DNA of 64,000 nucleotides from Brevibacillus fortis (lineage in GTDB: Bacteria > Bacillota > Bacilli > Brevibacillales > Brevibacillaceae). The stretch spans positions 124,001-188,000 of the forward strand of contig NZ_PXZM01000029.1 in assembly GCF_003013395.1 (NCBI RefSeq), given 5' to 3'. Each line of letters opens with the position of its first letter. Position 1 is the first letter of the stretch. The notes under the pieces were generated by a model. The model did not search any database, was not told the origin of the DNA, and saw only the letters and a program-made list of their open reading frames with translations. Positions 31,918 through 40,342 of the stretch are shown here, in pieces. The position numbers and the translations under genes are program-made.

Positions 31918-33099
31918 CTACTTCGGTAAAATATCTCGATCAAAAATGCTAGTTGGGATAGACAAGGTGCAGCACGCGTTCGGAATATCGACGATCCCCG
32001 CAATTCTTCCCTCCACCGGTGCCGTACCCAGCAGCATGTAGGCCTGCTCCCCCGTGAAACCCATCGCTGTTTTCAAATACTCGATGGCATTTAGGCATGC
32101 ATTGCGGTAAGCGACGTGCGCATCCATGTACAGCTGCTGCCCTGTCGTCTCATGGACAGAAATTCCTTCGAAAACGAGGTATTCCGTGTAGCGAGGCTCT
32201 ACTGGACCTGGCTTGAATACAGGGTTATTCACGATGTTATACTTTGCCATCCCGCCCTTGATTACGTCGACATGAAGATCCAGCCATCCAGCCATTTCAA
32301 TTCCACCGCAGAAGGTCACTTCACCGTCTCCTTGTGAAAAATGCAAATCGCCCATGGACAGCTTCGCTCCATTTACATAAACCGGGAAGTAGATGCGAGT
32401 GCCTTTGGACAAGTTTTTAATATCGCAGTTTCCGCCATGCTCGCGAGGAGGGACAGTTCGAGCCGCTTCTCTGGCAATCCGATCAAACTCGGCTCCTTTT
32501 AAACTGCCCAACACCGCGCTGTGCGGGGTCGGCAAATTAGCGAGTGGCGGCATTCGTTCAGGATTTGTCGCTACGAGGTCGCTCTCTCTTCGGTTCCAGC
32601 GATCCAGTAGCTGGTGGGAAGGTGCCGTACCGATCAAGCCTGGATGAAGAAGGCCAGCAAATTTGACTCCTGGCAAATGACGAGAGGTCGTGTATATTCC
32701 GTGGAAGTCCCAGATCGACTTGGCCGCTTGTGCGTAATGATCGACGAGGAAGCTCCCGCCGTTTTCTTTGGCGAAAATCCCGTTAAAGCCCCATTCCGAT
32801 TGGGGAAGTGCCCCGATATCGAGAATATCGACAACCAGGAGGTCGCCTGGTTCTGCTCCATTCACCCAGACAGGTCCACTGAGCACATGGACGCGATTGA
32901 GATTGACATCGCGAATGTCGGAAGGGTCATCGTTGTTACTGATCTGCCCGTCCGTCCAGTCCTTACATTCCATGCGGAAAACAGCTCCTGGATTCACGGA
33001 AACTGTTGCCGGAATGTCTGGGTGCCATCTGTTGTGACCAGGTGTATCCTGCTCCTCCATCGGCTTGTTCAAGTCAACTCGAAATAAAACTTCTGGCAT
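31918..33099 (-). CDS. fmdA: formamidase
   Basis: A 393-residue acetamidase/formamidase-family enzyme that hydrolyses formamide to formate and ammonia. Family landmarks: RWHPDIPATVSVNPGAVFRMECKDWTDGQISNNDDPSDIRDVNLNRVHVLSGPVWVNGAEPGDLLVVDI, EHGGNCDIKNLSKGTRIYFPVYVNGAKLSMGDLHFSQGDGEVTFCGGIEMAG and AYMLLGTAPVEGRIAGIVDIPNACCTLSIPT. Length matches bacterial FmdA. It is first in the fmdAB operon, behind a -24/-12 promoter, and divergent from a sigma-54 activator, so it is probably induced by amide or nitrogen need. Confidence 0.93.
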   Translation of the reverse strand: MPEVLFRVDLNKPMEEQDTPGHNRWHPDIPATVSVNPGAVFRMECKDWTDGQISNNDDPSDIRDVNLNRVHVLSGPVWVNGAEPGDLLVVDILDIGALPQSEWGFNGIFAKENGGSFLVDHYAQAAKSIWDFHGIYTTSRHLPGVKFAGLLHPGLIGTAPSHQLLDRWNRRESDLVATNPERMPPLANLPTPHSAVLGSLKGAEFDRIAREAARTVPPREHGGNCDIKNLSKGTRIYFPVYVNGAKLSMGDLHFSQGDGEVTFCGGIEMAGWLDLHVDVIKGGMAKYNIVNNPVFKPGPVEPRYTEYLVFEGISVHETTGQQLYMDAHVAYRNACLNAIEYLKTAMGFTGEQAYMLLGTAPVEGRIAGIVDIPNACCTLSIPTSIFDRDILPK

Positions 33100-33154
33100 G
33101 CTGCTTCCCCCTCACATGTTCAAAATTGCGAATGATGTACATTCACAAAAAAGA

Positions 33155-33170
33155 AGCAAATGACATGCCA
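33155..33170 (-). promoter_or_regulatory. sigma-54 (-24/-12) promoter of fmdAB
   Basis: On the minus strand TGGCATGTCATTTGCT has GG and GC exactly 10 bp apart and matches the TGGCAC-N5-TTGC consensus at nearly every position. It lies 55 bp before the fmdA start codon. Confidence 0.8.
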
Positions 33171-33332
33171 ATGCTTGCAGGTCTCGATAAAAATTTGATG
33201 ATACCGATTCTTTTGGCTATTTTCTCCTGTATACTTATTACATAGAGCTTGTCGCAAAACAGGTCATGCAGTTGATCTGTCTTTGACCGGAAATATCTCT
33301 CATCTCTTGTATCGCTTTCGTCATTGTGTGTC

Positions 33333-33386
33333 GTTTGTTTCCCTGCTTCCTTGTCGGACACCTGTCCCACGATCGAACAAACAAAC
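33333..33386. promoter_or_regulatory. nested inverted repeats, possible activator site
   Basis: GTTTGTTT (33333-33340) and AAACAAAC (33379-33386) enclose the palindrome GGACA-CC-TGTCC (33356-33367). It lies about 165-215 bp upstream of the sigma-54 promoter, the usual distance for an enhancer-type activator site, and next to the activator gene. Confidence 0.4.
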
Positions 33387-33412
33387 TATAACCAAGAAAG
33401 GGTGCGAGAACG

Positions 33413-34906
33413 ATTTTTGAAGCCGGCATACTGCTCTCGTCTTTCGATTCTTCCGCTGTAATCGAGCGTTCCCATCATCGCACGATCTCTCATGCTGTCT
33501 TTCATTCTCTCTATCAGCAATTACAGGCCTCCGCGAATTTTTCACCCTACGAATTTTCTCTGATCAGGGATGCACTTATTCATTTCCTACATAATGGCTC
33601 TTTGCCATTTCTCCCGCTATCTCTTTCAACTACGAGACGCCCTTCTACACCTCAATCTGATCCTGTGATTCCAGCTCTCAGCCACGTCTCTCATTCAGCT
33701 CCCAATTGGAAGAGTCTTCTTTTCGCATGGGCCGAACACAGCCAAGAATACCTAATCGCGGTCAGTGACGAGGGGGTTGTGCTGTTTTCTAACAAGCGGG
33801 CACAAGAACGATTTTCGTTATATGAAGGCCTTGTACTCGAGGTAGATTGGGAACAAGAACGCTTAAGCAATTGGTTTTTGGAAGAACTCGATCTGGGGGA
33901 AAAGACGGGGTATCGTCTTTTTCTTATTCGCCCATGCATGTCAACCTTGTCAAAAACAGCTAGCAGCTACTCGTTTTCAGAGATTCAAACGAATAGTCCC
34001 CTCTATCAAGCCCAACTACATACAGCACGTATCGCTGCACAATCTTTATCGAATACGTTATTGCTGGGAGAAACAGGCTGTGGCAAAGAAGTCCTTGCAC
34101 GTGCCATCCACTCATCCAGTTCGCGAAAAGACGGCCCTTTTCTTGCAGTCAATATCGCAGCACTTCCACGCGAGCTTATCGCCAGTGAGCTGTTTGGATA
34201 TACAGAAGGAGCTTTTACTGGAGCAAAAAAAGGAGGGCAACCGGGAAAATTTGAAGCAGCAAATGGAGGAACGCTTTTTCTCGATGAAATCGGGGAAATG
34301 AGTATGGAGCTTCAAGTGCTTTTGCTGCGGGTGCTGGAAGAACGAAAAGTGACGAGATTGGGCTCTCACGAAGAAAAGCCATTGGACATCCGGATTATCG
34401 CTGCCACCAATCGTTCCATTGAAGAAGATGTACGGAACGGGCTGTTTCGTGCAGACCTTTACTACCGGCTGAATGTCCTGCAAATACGCATCCCTCCACT
34501 GCGCGAACGAAAGGAAGACATTGCAACCTTGGCTGACGAGTTCCTCCAGCAGCTTCATACCCAATACGCTGGCGGTCCGACAGGCATCTGTGAATCTGCT
34601 CTGGCAATCTTGCAGCAGCACTCTTGGCCCGGAAATATTCGTGAGCTTCGCAATATTATAGAGCGAGCGTTTTTACATGCGTACGGCGATTCGTGGCTCA
34701 CCTCTCACCATCTCCCTAGTGAATGGCAGCAACAGTACGGATTGCAAGAAGCTTCTGGGGAACCATTGCCTTTGTTGCGAGAATTAGAGCGACAGACGAT
34801 CCAGCAAGCCATCACACAAGCTCCATCAATCAGCGCCGCTGCCAAAAAGCTAGGAATTGCGCGAAGCACCCTGTATCGAAAAATGGAAGAGTTAGGAATC
34901 GGATAA
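33413..34906 (+). CDS. sigma-54-dependent transcriptional activator
   Basis: A Fis-type enhancer-binding protein, 497 residues if started at ATT 33413. No ATG, GTG or TTG exists in frame between the stop at 33389 and TTG 33602, yet the codons from 33404 on read like protein ([22 protein letters not shown]...[19 protein letters not shown]), and AAAGGG lies 10 bp before the ATT. Order: N-terminal sensory part (to about 190), AAA+ domain with Walker [18 protein letters not shown], sigma-54 contact loop [11 protein letters not shown], Walker [32 protein letters not shown], and a C-terminal Fis helix-turn-helix ([22 protein letters not shown]). It is divergent from fmdAB and the natural activator of their promoter. 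Confidence 0.85.
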   Translation: MFEAGILLSSFDSSAVIERSHHRTISHAVFHSLYQQLQASANFSPYEFSLIRDALIHFLHNGSLPFLPLSLSTTRRPSTPQSDPVIPALSHVSHSAPNWKSLLFAWAEHSQEYLIAVSDEGVVLFSNKRAQERFSLYEGLVLEVDWEQERLSNWFLEELDLGEKTGYRLFLIRPCMSTLSKTASSYSFSEIQTNSPLYQAQLHTARIAAQSLSNTLLLGETGCGKEVLARAIHSSSSRKDGPFLAVNIAALPRELIASELFGYTEGAFTGAKKGGQPGKFEAANGGTLFLDEIGEMSMELQVLLLRVLEERKVTRLGSHEEKPLDIRIIAATNRSIEEDVRNGLFRADLYYRLNVLQIRIPPLRERKEDIATLADEFLQQLHTQYAGGPTGICESALAILQQHSWPGNIRELRNIIERAFLHAYGDSWLTSHHLPSEWQQQYGLQEASGEPLPLLRELERQTIQQAITQAPSISAAAKKLGIARSTLYRKMEELGIG

Positions 34907-34911
34907 GGAAA

Positions 34912-34951
34912 TCGGGGGATGAGCGTAAGCGGCTTGTCCCCCGAAATATTT
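34912..34951 (+). terminator. intrinsic terminator
   Basis: TCGGGGGA (34912-34919) pairs with TCCCCCGA (34937-34944), followed by AATATTTT. Confidence 0.75.
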
Positions 34952-34961
34952 TGCAGATGCC

Positions 34962-35879
34962 CTATTCGTTAGCGAGTGCTCGCCGTATCGTCATTCGTGC
35001 TTCCTCTGCCATTTCTTCGTCATGGTTATCAATGGCTTGCATCCAGAGTAGCATCGGAATGTACACCGCCATCATCCTGGCCAATATTTTTGTCTCTTCA
35101 TCCACTTCTCCATACGCATGGAAAAAAGGCTGGCGGGCCTGTGGCGGTAAAAAACTGTAAGCCACATTTAAATCTGCTCCTGGGTGACCCACGTTGAGAT
35201 CTCCCCAGTCAATGATGCCTGATATCTGCCCAGCTTCACCTACCAGCATATTTTTCACATGGAGGTCTCCATGCAGAAGAACTTCACGCGGACTTATTCG
35301 GTTTATCAAGACCTGCCCCAAATAATTCGCGATCGCATCCCGATCCTCGTCCGAAATATGTACGGCCAAGGTAGACAAGAATGTCTGCATCTTTTCTTTT
35401 CTCTGTGCAATGTCCAGGAGGTTCCTGTGATCATGCTCGCCCCCGTTCTCGCGTGCATGCTCGGGCGGAAACGCGTGCAGTCTTTTTAAAAATGTCGCGA
35501 GTGCCACTGCCGATGAAGCACGCTGTTCGTCGGTCAAGCCTTTTGGAAACGTTCCCGGTACGAACGTGTACCCCAAAAAAGGGAATGGATAGTCGTTGCT
35601 AGGTTCACCGTAAAAAACTGGCTTCGGATACGGAAGCGTCAGGAATGCCGCAAGCATTGGCAGCAGCACCCCTTCCTTTTTGATCAATTCAACAGCGACA
35701 TTCCGCCTCGGAAAACGGAAAACATAATCGTCCCCCACGCGAAAGACCACGTTATCCCAACCACAGCCAATAAGCTTAATTGGCATAGAAGATAACTGCG
35801 GAAACTGACGGAAGATGAGTGCGCTCGCCAATGGTTCGGATACTTCCCAGTCAGCATCCCATGGATTCGCGTTGGTCAT
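34962..35879 (-). CDS. aminoglycoside phosphotransferase-family kinase
   Basis: A 305-residue protein-kinase-like fold enzyme. N-lobe: IKLIGCGWDNVVFRVGDDYVFRFPRR (nucleotide loop and lysine/arginine region). C-lobe: catalytic loop VLLHGDLHVKNML (HGDxHxxN) and metal motif GIIDWGDLNVGHPGADLN. These match the phosphotransferase (APH/ChoK) family. The substrate may be an antibiotic, a sugar or a small alcohol; sequence alone does not show resistance. It is monocistronic. Confidence 0.85.
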   Translation of the reverse strand: MTNANPWDADWEVSEPLASALIFRQFPQLSSMPIKLIGCGWDNVVFRVGDDYVFRFPRRNVAVELIKKEGVLLPMLAAFLTLPYPKPVFYGEPSNDYPFPFLGYTFVPGTFPKGLTDEQRASSAVALATFLKRLHAFPPEHARENGGEHDHRNLLDIAQRKEKMQTFLSTLAVHISDEDRDAIANYLGQVLINRISPREVLLHGDLHVKNMLVGEAGQISGIIDWGDLNVGHPGADLNVAYSFLPPQARQPFFHAYGEVDEETKILARMMAVYIPMLLWMQAIDNHDEEMAEEARMTIRRALANE

Positions 35880-35915
35880 ATTTGCCTTCCCTCCTATTGT
35901 GATTATGTTTCGTAG

Positions 35916-36551
35916 CTACGAATGCGTAGAACGGATCACATAGACACATTTCTTCCCTCCGATTGCCACACACTCCGTCCGTTCTACACTCGTCTGGAGT
36001 AACGCTCGGTAACAATTCAGCTCTCTTTCACAGATCATCTGATACCGGTCTGCTACTTTAAAATATGGACAATTGTGCTGTGTGATCACAAATTCCTCAT
36101 CGCTTTCTCGTTCCCACCTCGCCATGAATCCGTTCTCATCTTGGATGCGTGCCATCTCTGCTACCTTTTCAGATAGCTCTTTTCCTGCCATTTGTCCCTC
36201 GTATTTCTGGATAATCTTCTCTTGCTGTCTTGCGAAAAATTGATCAACTCGGTCTGTCCCATCTGCCAGCACGATATGCTCCATCAAATCAACGGCTAAT
36301 TGCCCGTAATCATTCGGAAATTGCTCGTTACCTTGCTGTGTCAATGAGTAGTAGTGCATCGGTCTGCCTGCTTTTTGACGCCCCACTCTGCACACAACGA
36401 AACCGTCTTTTTCCAAGTAGATCATCTGCCTGCTGACAGCTACCTTTGTGAGCTCCAGCTTGTTTTGCAAATCTTTTGTGCTGAGCTCCCCTTCCCTTTT
36501 CAGCAATAAAAGAATGTATTCTCGTGTAGATAGGTGTCTATATCTCTCCAT
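35916..36551 (-). CDS. SufR-like Fe-S cluster-sensing regulator
   Basis: A 211-residue winged-helix regulator. HTH at about 23-50 (LSTKDLQNKLELTKVAVSRQMIYLEKDGFV) with a wing containing GRQKAGRPMHYYSLT. The C-terminal half has clustered cysteines: C161, C174, C180, C194 and C202, with spacings C-x12-C, C-x13-C and C-x7-C, resembling the ligand set of SufR-type [4Fe-4S] regulators. It is divergent from murB and an A-type Fe-S carrier gene and probably controls them and itself. Its promoter and the murB promoter are near-copies. Confidence 0.78.
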   Translation of the reverse strand: MERYRHLSTREYILLLLKREGELSTKDLQNKLELTKVAVSRQMIYLEKDGFVVCRVGRQKAGRPMHYYSLTQQGNEQFPNDYGQLAVDLMEHIVLADGTDRVDQFFARQQEKIIQKYEGQMAGKELSEKVAEMARIQDENGFMARWERESDEEFVITQHNCPYFKVADRYQMICERELNCYRALLQTSVERTECVAIGGKKCVYVIRSTHS

Positions 36552-36593
36552 TTTCTCTTCGCCCCTTTAATTGGAAAAGAACGATACGCTCAC

Positions 36594-36622
36594 AGTATAT
36601 GCCCTTTGCAAAACTAATTCAA
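36594..36622 (-). promoter_or_regulatory. promoter of the SufR-like gene
   Basis: On the minus strand -35 TTGAAT (36617-36622), 17 bp spacer, -10 TATACT (36594-36599), preceded by GCA and followed by GT, about 43 bp before the start. Confidence 0.65.
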
Positions 36623-36695
36623 CAAACATGTTTACAAAGTGACAGTCTTTGTTCATAACGAAATCTACACAGTTGCAACTTATTAAACATTTTAG

Positions 36696-36724
36696 TTGAA
36701 TATATATAAATTTGTGCATATACT
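36696..36724 (+). promoter_or_regulatory. promoter of murB
   Basis: -35 TTGAAT (36696-36701), 17 bp spacer, -10 TATACT (36719-36724). The element GCATATACTGT is identical to that of the divergent promoter. Confidence 0.65.
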
Positions 36725-36772
36725 GTAATTGAAGTGCAAGGTGCTTTTTTCCAAAAAGGATAGGTGAAACGA

Positions 36773-37675
36773 ATGAAACCTGTATTCTCCCTTCTTCGTG
36801 AACGACAGGTCGAGGTGACTTATCAGGAGCCTTTGGCGGCACATACTACCTGGAAAATAGGCGGACCAGCGGATTTACTAATCACACCGAGCAGTAAATC
36901 CCATCTGATCATGGTTCTACAAATACTGAATGATCATCATGTCCCATGGATGGTGCTAGGAAAGGGCTCGAACCTTTTAGTTACAGACAAGGGGTATCGT
37001 GGCGCGGTCATTAAATTGAACAAGGCTTTGGACTATGCCCGAATCGTGGGCAATCAGATTTACGGAGGGGCCGCCTACTCCTTGATCAAGCTTGCAGCGT
37101 TGGCAAACAAGCACAGGCTCAGTGGCTTGGAATTTGCAGGAGGAATACCCGGGTCTGTAGGCGGCGCTGTGTATATGAATGCAGGCGCTAACGGATCGGA
37201 TATCTCTGACATTTTCCATTCTGCCGAAGTGATCACGCAAACTGGAGCCATACGCCGCCTGCGTGCCGTAGATTTGGATTTTTCTTATCGCCACTCCTCC
37301 TTGCAAGATACTGATGTCATTATCACGGAAGCTATCTTTGAGCTGACTCCGCGCGACAGCGAAAGCATCAAGCTCCAGTGGAACCAATATAAAGAGAAGC
37401 GTCTAAAAACACAGCCACTGCCTTTTGACTGTGCAGGCAGTGTTTTCAGAAATCCTCCAGGCCATTTTGCTGCAAAGCTCATTGAAGAGGCTGGCCTCAA
37501 GGGCATGCGGTATGGAGGCGCTGAAGTATCGAACAAACATGCCAATTTTATTATGAACACCGGCAATGCCACCGCACTTGATGTATCGACACTCATGAAG
37601 CAGATCCAGGAAAAAGTGCACAGCCAATCAGGTATTCAGCTTGTTCCTGAGGTTGTAATCGTAGGTGAACAGTAA
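36773..37675 (+). CDS. murB: UDP-N-acetylenolpyruvoylglucosamine reductase
   Basis: A 300-residue MurB that reduces UDP-GlcNAc-enolpyruvate to UDP-MurNAc with FAD and NADPH. ATG 36773 has AGGTG 6 bp upstream; a GTG 9 bp earlier is less suited. Motifs: HTTWKIGGPADLLITP, VLGKGSNLLVTDKGYRG (FAD loop), GLEFAGGIPGSVGGAVYMNAGANG, FSYRHSSL with the NADPH-side tyrosine-arginine, CAGSVFRNPPG with the catalytic serine, and EVVIVGE at the end. The short form (type IIb) is usual in Firmicutes. It lies first in a two-gene unit with an Fe-S carrier, in a SufR-like context that is unusual for murB. Confidence 0.93.
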   Translation: MKPVFSLLRERQVEVTYQEPLAAHTTWKIGGPADLLITPSSKSHLIMVLQILNDHHVPWMVLGKGSNLLVTDKGYRGAVIKLNKALDYARIVGNQIYGGAAYSLIKLAALANKHRLSGLEFAGGIPGSVGGAVYMNAGANGSDISDIFHSAEVITQTGAIRRLRAVDLDFSYRHSSLQDTDVIITEAIFELTPRDSESIKLQWNQYKEKRLKTQPLPFDCAGSVFRNPPGHFAAKLIEEAGLKGMRYGGAEVSNKHANFIMNTGNATALDVSTLMKQIQEKVHSQSGIQLVPEVVIVGEQ

Positions 37676-37697
37676 GCATAAAAAGGGAGGTCTCACG

Positions 37698-38051
37698 ATG
37701 ATACAAATCAGCGAAGCTGCCGTAACTCGCATTCAGAATATGCTCGAACAAGAAAGCTCTTCTCTCTTCATTCGTTTTGGCGTGAAGGACGGGGGATGCT
37801 CCGGGATGACCTACGGACTCGGTTTTGATGATACCTATCAAGAAGGCGATACCACGATCCATATTGATGGAGTGAAGCTGGTCGTCAATCCGGAAAGCTA
37901 TCCGTATGTCGATGGCGTCGAAATCGATTACAAAGAGACAGGAATGATGGGTGGATTTACGATCCAAAACCCGAATGCAATTGCCACCTGCGGCTGTGGA
38001 AGCAGCTTCCGTACAGCGCTACATCGAGGAAAAAGAGAAAAGTGTGAGTAA
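37698..38051 (+). CDS. A-type iron-sulfur carrier (IscA/SufA/ErpA family)
   Basis: A 117-residue protein. ATG 37698 has GGGAGG 8 bp upstream; the frame is open to 37665 inside the murB end. HesB motifs: C in FGVKDGGCSGMTYGLGFDD, and the paired cysteines ATCGCGSSFRT near residue 105. It binds an [Fe-S] cluster and passes it to target proteins. It is coupled to murB (22 bp gap) and faces a SufR-like regulator, so Fe-S status probably sets its expression. The C-terminal tail (ALHRGKREKCE) is slightly longer than usual. Confidence 0.9.
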   Translation: MIQISEAAVTRIQNMLEQESSSLFIRFGVKDGGCSGMTYGLGFDDTYQEGDTTIHIDGVKLVVNPESYPYVDGVEIDYKETGMMGGFTIQNPNAIATCGCGSSFRTALHRGKREKCE

Positions 38052-38139
38052 ACCAACGAACGAAAATGGCTTGTCACCGATTCCGAACGAATGCTAGCCA
38101 TACAACCAAATAGCCCATCCGTTCTTCCCATCAAACATC

Positions 38140-38176
38140 AAAAAGCCAATTCTCTCTTAGAGAAAATCGGCTTTTT
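38140..38176. terminator. terminator between convergent genes
   Basis: AAAAAGCC (38140-38147) pairs with GGCTTTTT (38169-38176), with an inner TCTC/GAGA stem. It works in both directions. Confidence 0.75.
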
Positions 38177-38186
38177 GCCCGTTCCT

Positions 38187-40214
38187 TTATCCCTCCCGCT
38201 TCGTCTCGATCGATAATCCTTCGACATGCTTGCGACTCATCATTTTACGCTTCTTCCGGTTTTCTTTTGTCTCGAATACGATGTCCATGTCGTAGTCGGT
38301 CGGATACAATTCTTTGCTCTCAATATGCAAGACAAGGCGCTTTTTGTTGATTTTATATTTCTGATTTTGAATCATGACGCCAACGATACCTTTGGAGTCC
38401 TCCGCGGCAAACACGATGCCGGTTCTTCCGAGATAGGAGATGAATACACTATCACCAACAGCAAATGGTTTGTCACGCTTAGGCGTGGCTGGCGTACCTG
38501 CTGCTTTTTCTGAAATTCCCTGCGGAAGAGGTTCATGCCGTTCCTCTTCTACTTCTACTGCCACTGTCATTTCCACTTCTTCTGGCTCTTCTATCACTCG
38601 TGTCTCCACATAATTCGGAGCCTCATGCTCTTCCTGCTCGTCGTTTTGGTATTGTTCCAGCCTTTCTGTCATGAAAGTCGTAGCAGCGAATCCATTCCGA
38701 GTAATTTCCCGAGAACGCTGAATCATCTCAGACGGGATACCCAGCTTCAGTGCGATCAGGAATGCGTAACTCTGGCCAGCTTCTCCGATTCGCAAGCGAT
38801 ACAGTGGCTGCAAGGTCTCTTCGTCAAATTCCATTCGTGCATTTTGGAACCCAGCAGTTGCGGAGGCAAAATTTTTGATCTCGTTAAAATGCGTATTCAC
38901 AATTACCGTCGCACCTCTTCTGTGCAGCTCCTCCAAAATAGCAATGGATAGGGCGACACCTTCTCCTGGATCTGTACCAGTAGCCATCTCATCAATCAGA
39001 ACGAGGGTCGCGGCATCGGTAATCTGCAAGATTTCCAAGACATTATGAATATGCGCGGAGAACGTGCTTAACGCTTGCTCGATGCTTTGCCCATCCCCAA
39101 TATCTACCGCGATGTTGCGGAAAATGGAGAAGCGACTGCCTTCCTGTACAGGTACGAGCAAACCGGACTGCACCATCATTGTTAAAAGTCCAATCGTTTT
39201 CAACGTCAATGTTTTCCCGCCTGTATTGGGACCTGTAATAATAAGCGATTTGTACTCTCGACCAATCTTCAGATGCAGCGGCACCATTTTCGGACCGAGT
39301 AGCGGATGTCGCGCTTCCTTGACATCGATGATCCCTTTGTCGTTTAGTTCTACATTCGCACCTCCGATTGCCAATGCGTACTTCGCTTTTGCGAAAAGGA
39401 AGTCATACATTCCAACGGTCTCAACATTCACAGCAAGTTCGTGCGTATATTCTTCTGCGAACGCGGACAGTTGCATCAATACTTTTGTTACTTCGCGTTC
39501 TTCCTCTGCCATGAGTGCTGTCAGCTCGAACTGTACGGAGCTGATCTCCGTCGGTTCCATATAGACGGTTTGACCGCTCGCCGATTCATCTAAAACACTG
39601 CCAGCTACTTGCTTGCGATGCTCTTTTTTGATGGGGATGACATAGCGTCCATTGCGTGTACTAATGACATTTTCTTGCATGATCGAACGATATTTGTTCA
39701 TGATGGATTCCAGCTGTCTTTTCAGGCGCTCTTCAAATACGACAATGCGTTTACGCACCTTCAACAAGTCTTTGCTGGCGGAATCGACAACTTGCCCATG
39801 ACGGATGCATTGTTCGATTTCATTTTTCAATTTTTGAGCGTCGTACATCGATGCTGCATAAGTGCTTACGCGTGGCGCCAATTGTGCTTTTGTCGCCATG
39901 TACTTCGTTAGCTGTGAGCAACTCGTTAGGAACAAGTACAGATTCGTAAAATCGATTACACCAAATACATATCCCGTCCCCAGGAGGGAAAGTATCTTTT
40001 CCATCCCTTCCAGTGCAGGAATCGGTACACTGGCCCCATTTTGCAGGATGTTTTTGGCTTCTGCTGTTTCGTCCAACTTACTTCGCACTCCTTTTACAGA
40101 GTCAATCGGCACCATTTGTTCGACATGCTTTTTCCCTACGTACGATAAGGCGTACTCCATTACTTTTTCTTTGATTTTGTCGTATTCGAGACGCTGTAAT
40201 GCTTTTTTATTCAT
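38187..40214 (-). CDS. MutS2-like ATPase lacking the Smr domain
   Basis: A 675-residue protein. ATG 40214 has AAGGAG 9 bp upstream; the open frame to 40265 lies in the leader. The N-terminal core and clamp helices (LQRLEYDKIKEKVMEYALS, RKRIVVFEERLKRQLESIM) and connector (RNGRYVIPIKKEHRKQVAGSVLDESASGQTVYMEP) are MutS2-type. The ATPase has ITGPNTGGKTLTLKT, VLIDEMATGTDPGEG and NTHFNEIKNFA. A KOW/SH3-like part (FAVGDSVFISYLGRTGIV) follows, then the protein ends at RKHVEGLSIETKREG. Full MutS2 is about 780 residues and ends with a Smr endonuclease; that domain is absent, and the acidic linker (residues about 555-600) is unusually Glu-rich. It may act in ribosome rescue or recombination control rather than as a nuclease. 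Confidence 0.85.
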   Translation of the reverse strand: MNKKALQRLEYDKIKEKVMEYALSYVGKKHVEQMVPIDSVKGVRSKLDETAEAKNILQNGASVPIPALEGMEKILSLLGTGYVFGVIDFTNLYLFLTSCSQLTKYMATKAQLAPRVSTYAASMYDAQKLKNEIEQCIRHGQVVDSASKDLLKVRKRIVVFEERLKRQLESIMNKYRSIMQENVISTRNGRYVIPIKKEHRKQVAGSVLDESASGQTVYMEPTEISSVQFELTALMAEEEREVTKVLMQLSAFAEEYTHELAVNVETVGMYDFLFAKAKYALAIGGANVELNDKGIIDVKEARHPLLGPKMVPLHLKIGREYKSLIITGPNTGGKTLTLKTIGLLTMMVQSGLLVPVQEGSRFSIFRNIAVDIGDGQSIEQALSTFSAHIHNVLEILQITDAATLVLIDEMATGTDPGEGVALSIAILEELHRRGATVIVNTHFNEIKNFASATAGFQNARMEFDEETLQPLYRLRIGEAGQSYAFLIALKLGIPSEMIQRSREITRNGFAATTFMTERLEQYQNDEQEEHEAPNYVETRVIEEPEEVEMTVAVEVEEERHEPLPQGISEKAAGTPATPKRDKPFAVGDSVFISYLGRTGIVFAAEDSKGIVGVMIQNQKYKINKKRLVLHIESKELYPTDYDMDIVFETKENRKKRKMMSRKHVEGLSIETKREG

Positions 40215-40242
40215 GACTGATTTCTCCTTTTTTATGAAAAAT

Positions 40243-40288
40243 AAAAAAGGGCGAAGAATGAACAAATGTCATTCTCCGCCCTTTTTTT
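40243..40288 (-). terminator. terminator-like hairpin in the mutS2-like leader
   Basis: GGGCGAAGAATGA and TCATTCTCCGCCC pair around ACAAATG; in the leftward direction TTTTTTATTTTT follows. It ends only 20 bp before the ribosome site of the mutS2-like gene, with no clear promoter between, which suggests attenuation. Confidence 0.65.
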
Positions 40289-40311
40289 GGGATACCTAAA
40301 CAAAACGCAAC

Positions 40312-40342
40312 CAAATAAAAAACCGCGCTGAACTCAGCACGG
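40312..40342 (-). terminator. terminator ending the structured RNA
   Basis: On the minus strand CCGTGCTGA (40334-40342) pairs with TCAGCGCGG (40323-40331), loop GT, followed by TTTTTTATTTGG. Confidence 0.8.

Noticed and set aside
33136..33245. 36-codon frame with a hydrophobic C-terminus upstream of the sigma-54 activator
   Set aside because: It overlaps the -24/-12 promoter of fmdAB and has no ribosome site; the hydrophobic end is probably chance in AT-rich DNA.
36567..36842. 91-codon minus-strand frame across the murB promoter
   Set aside because: It overlaps two divergent promoters and the murB start; no ribosome site.
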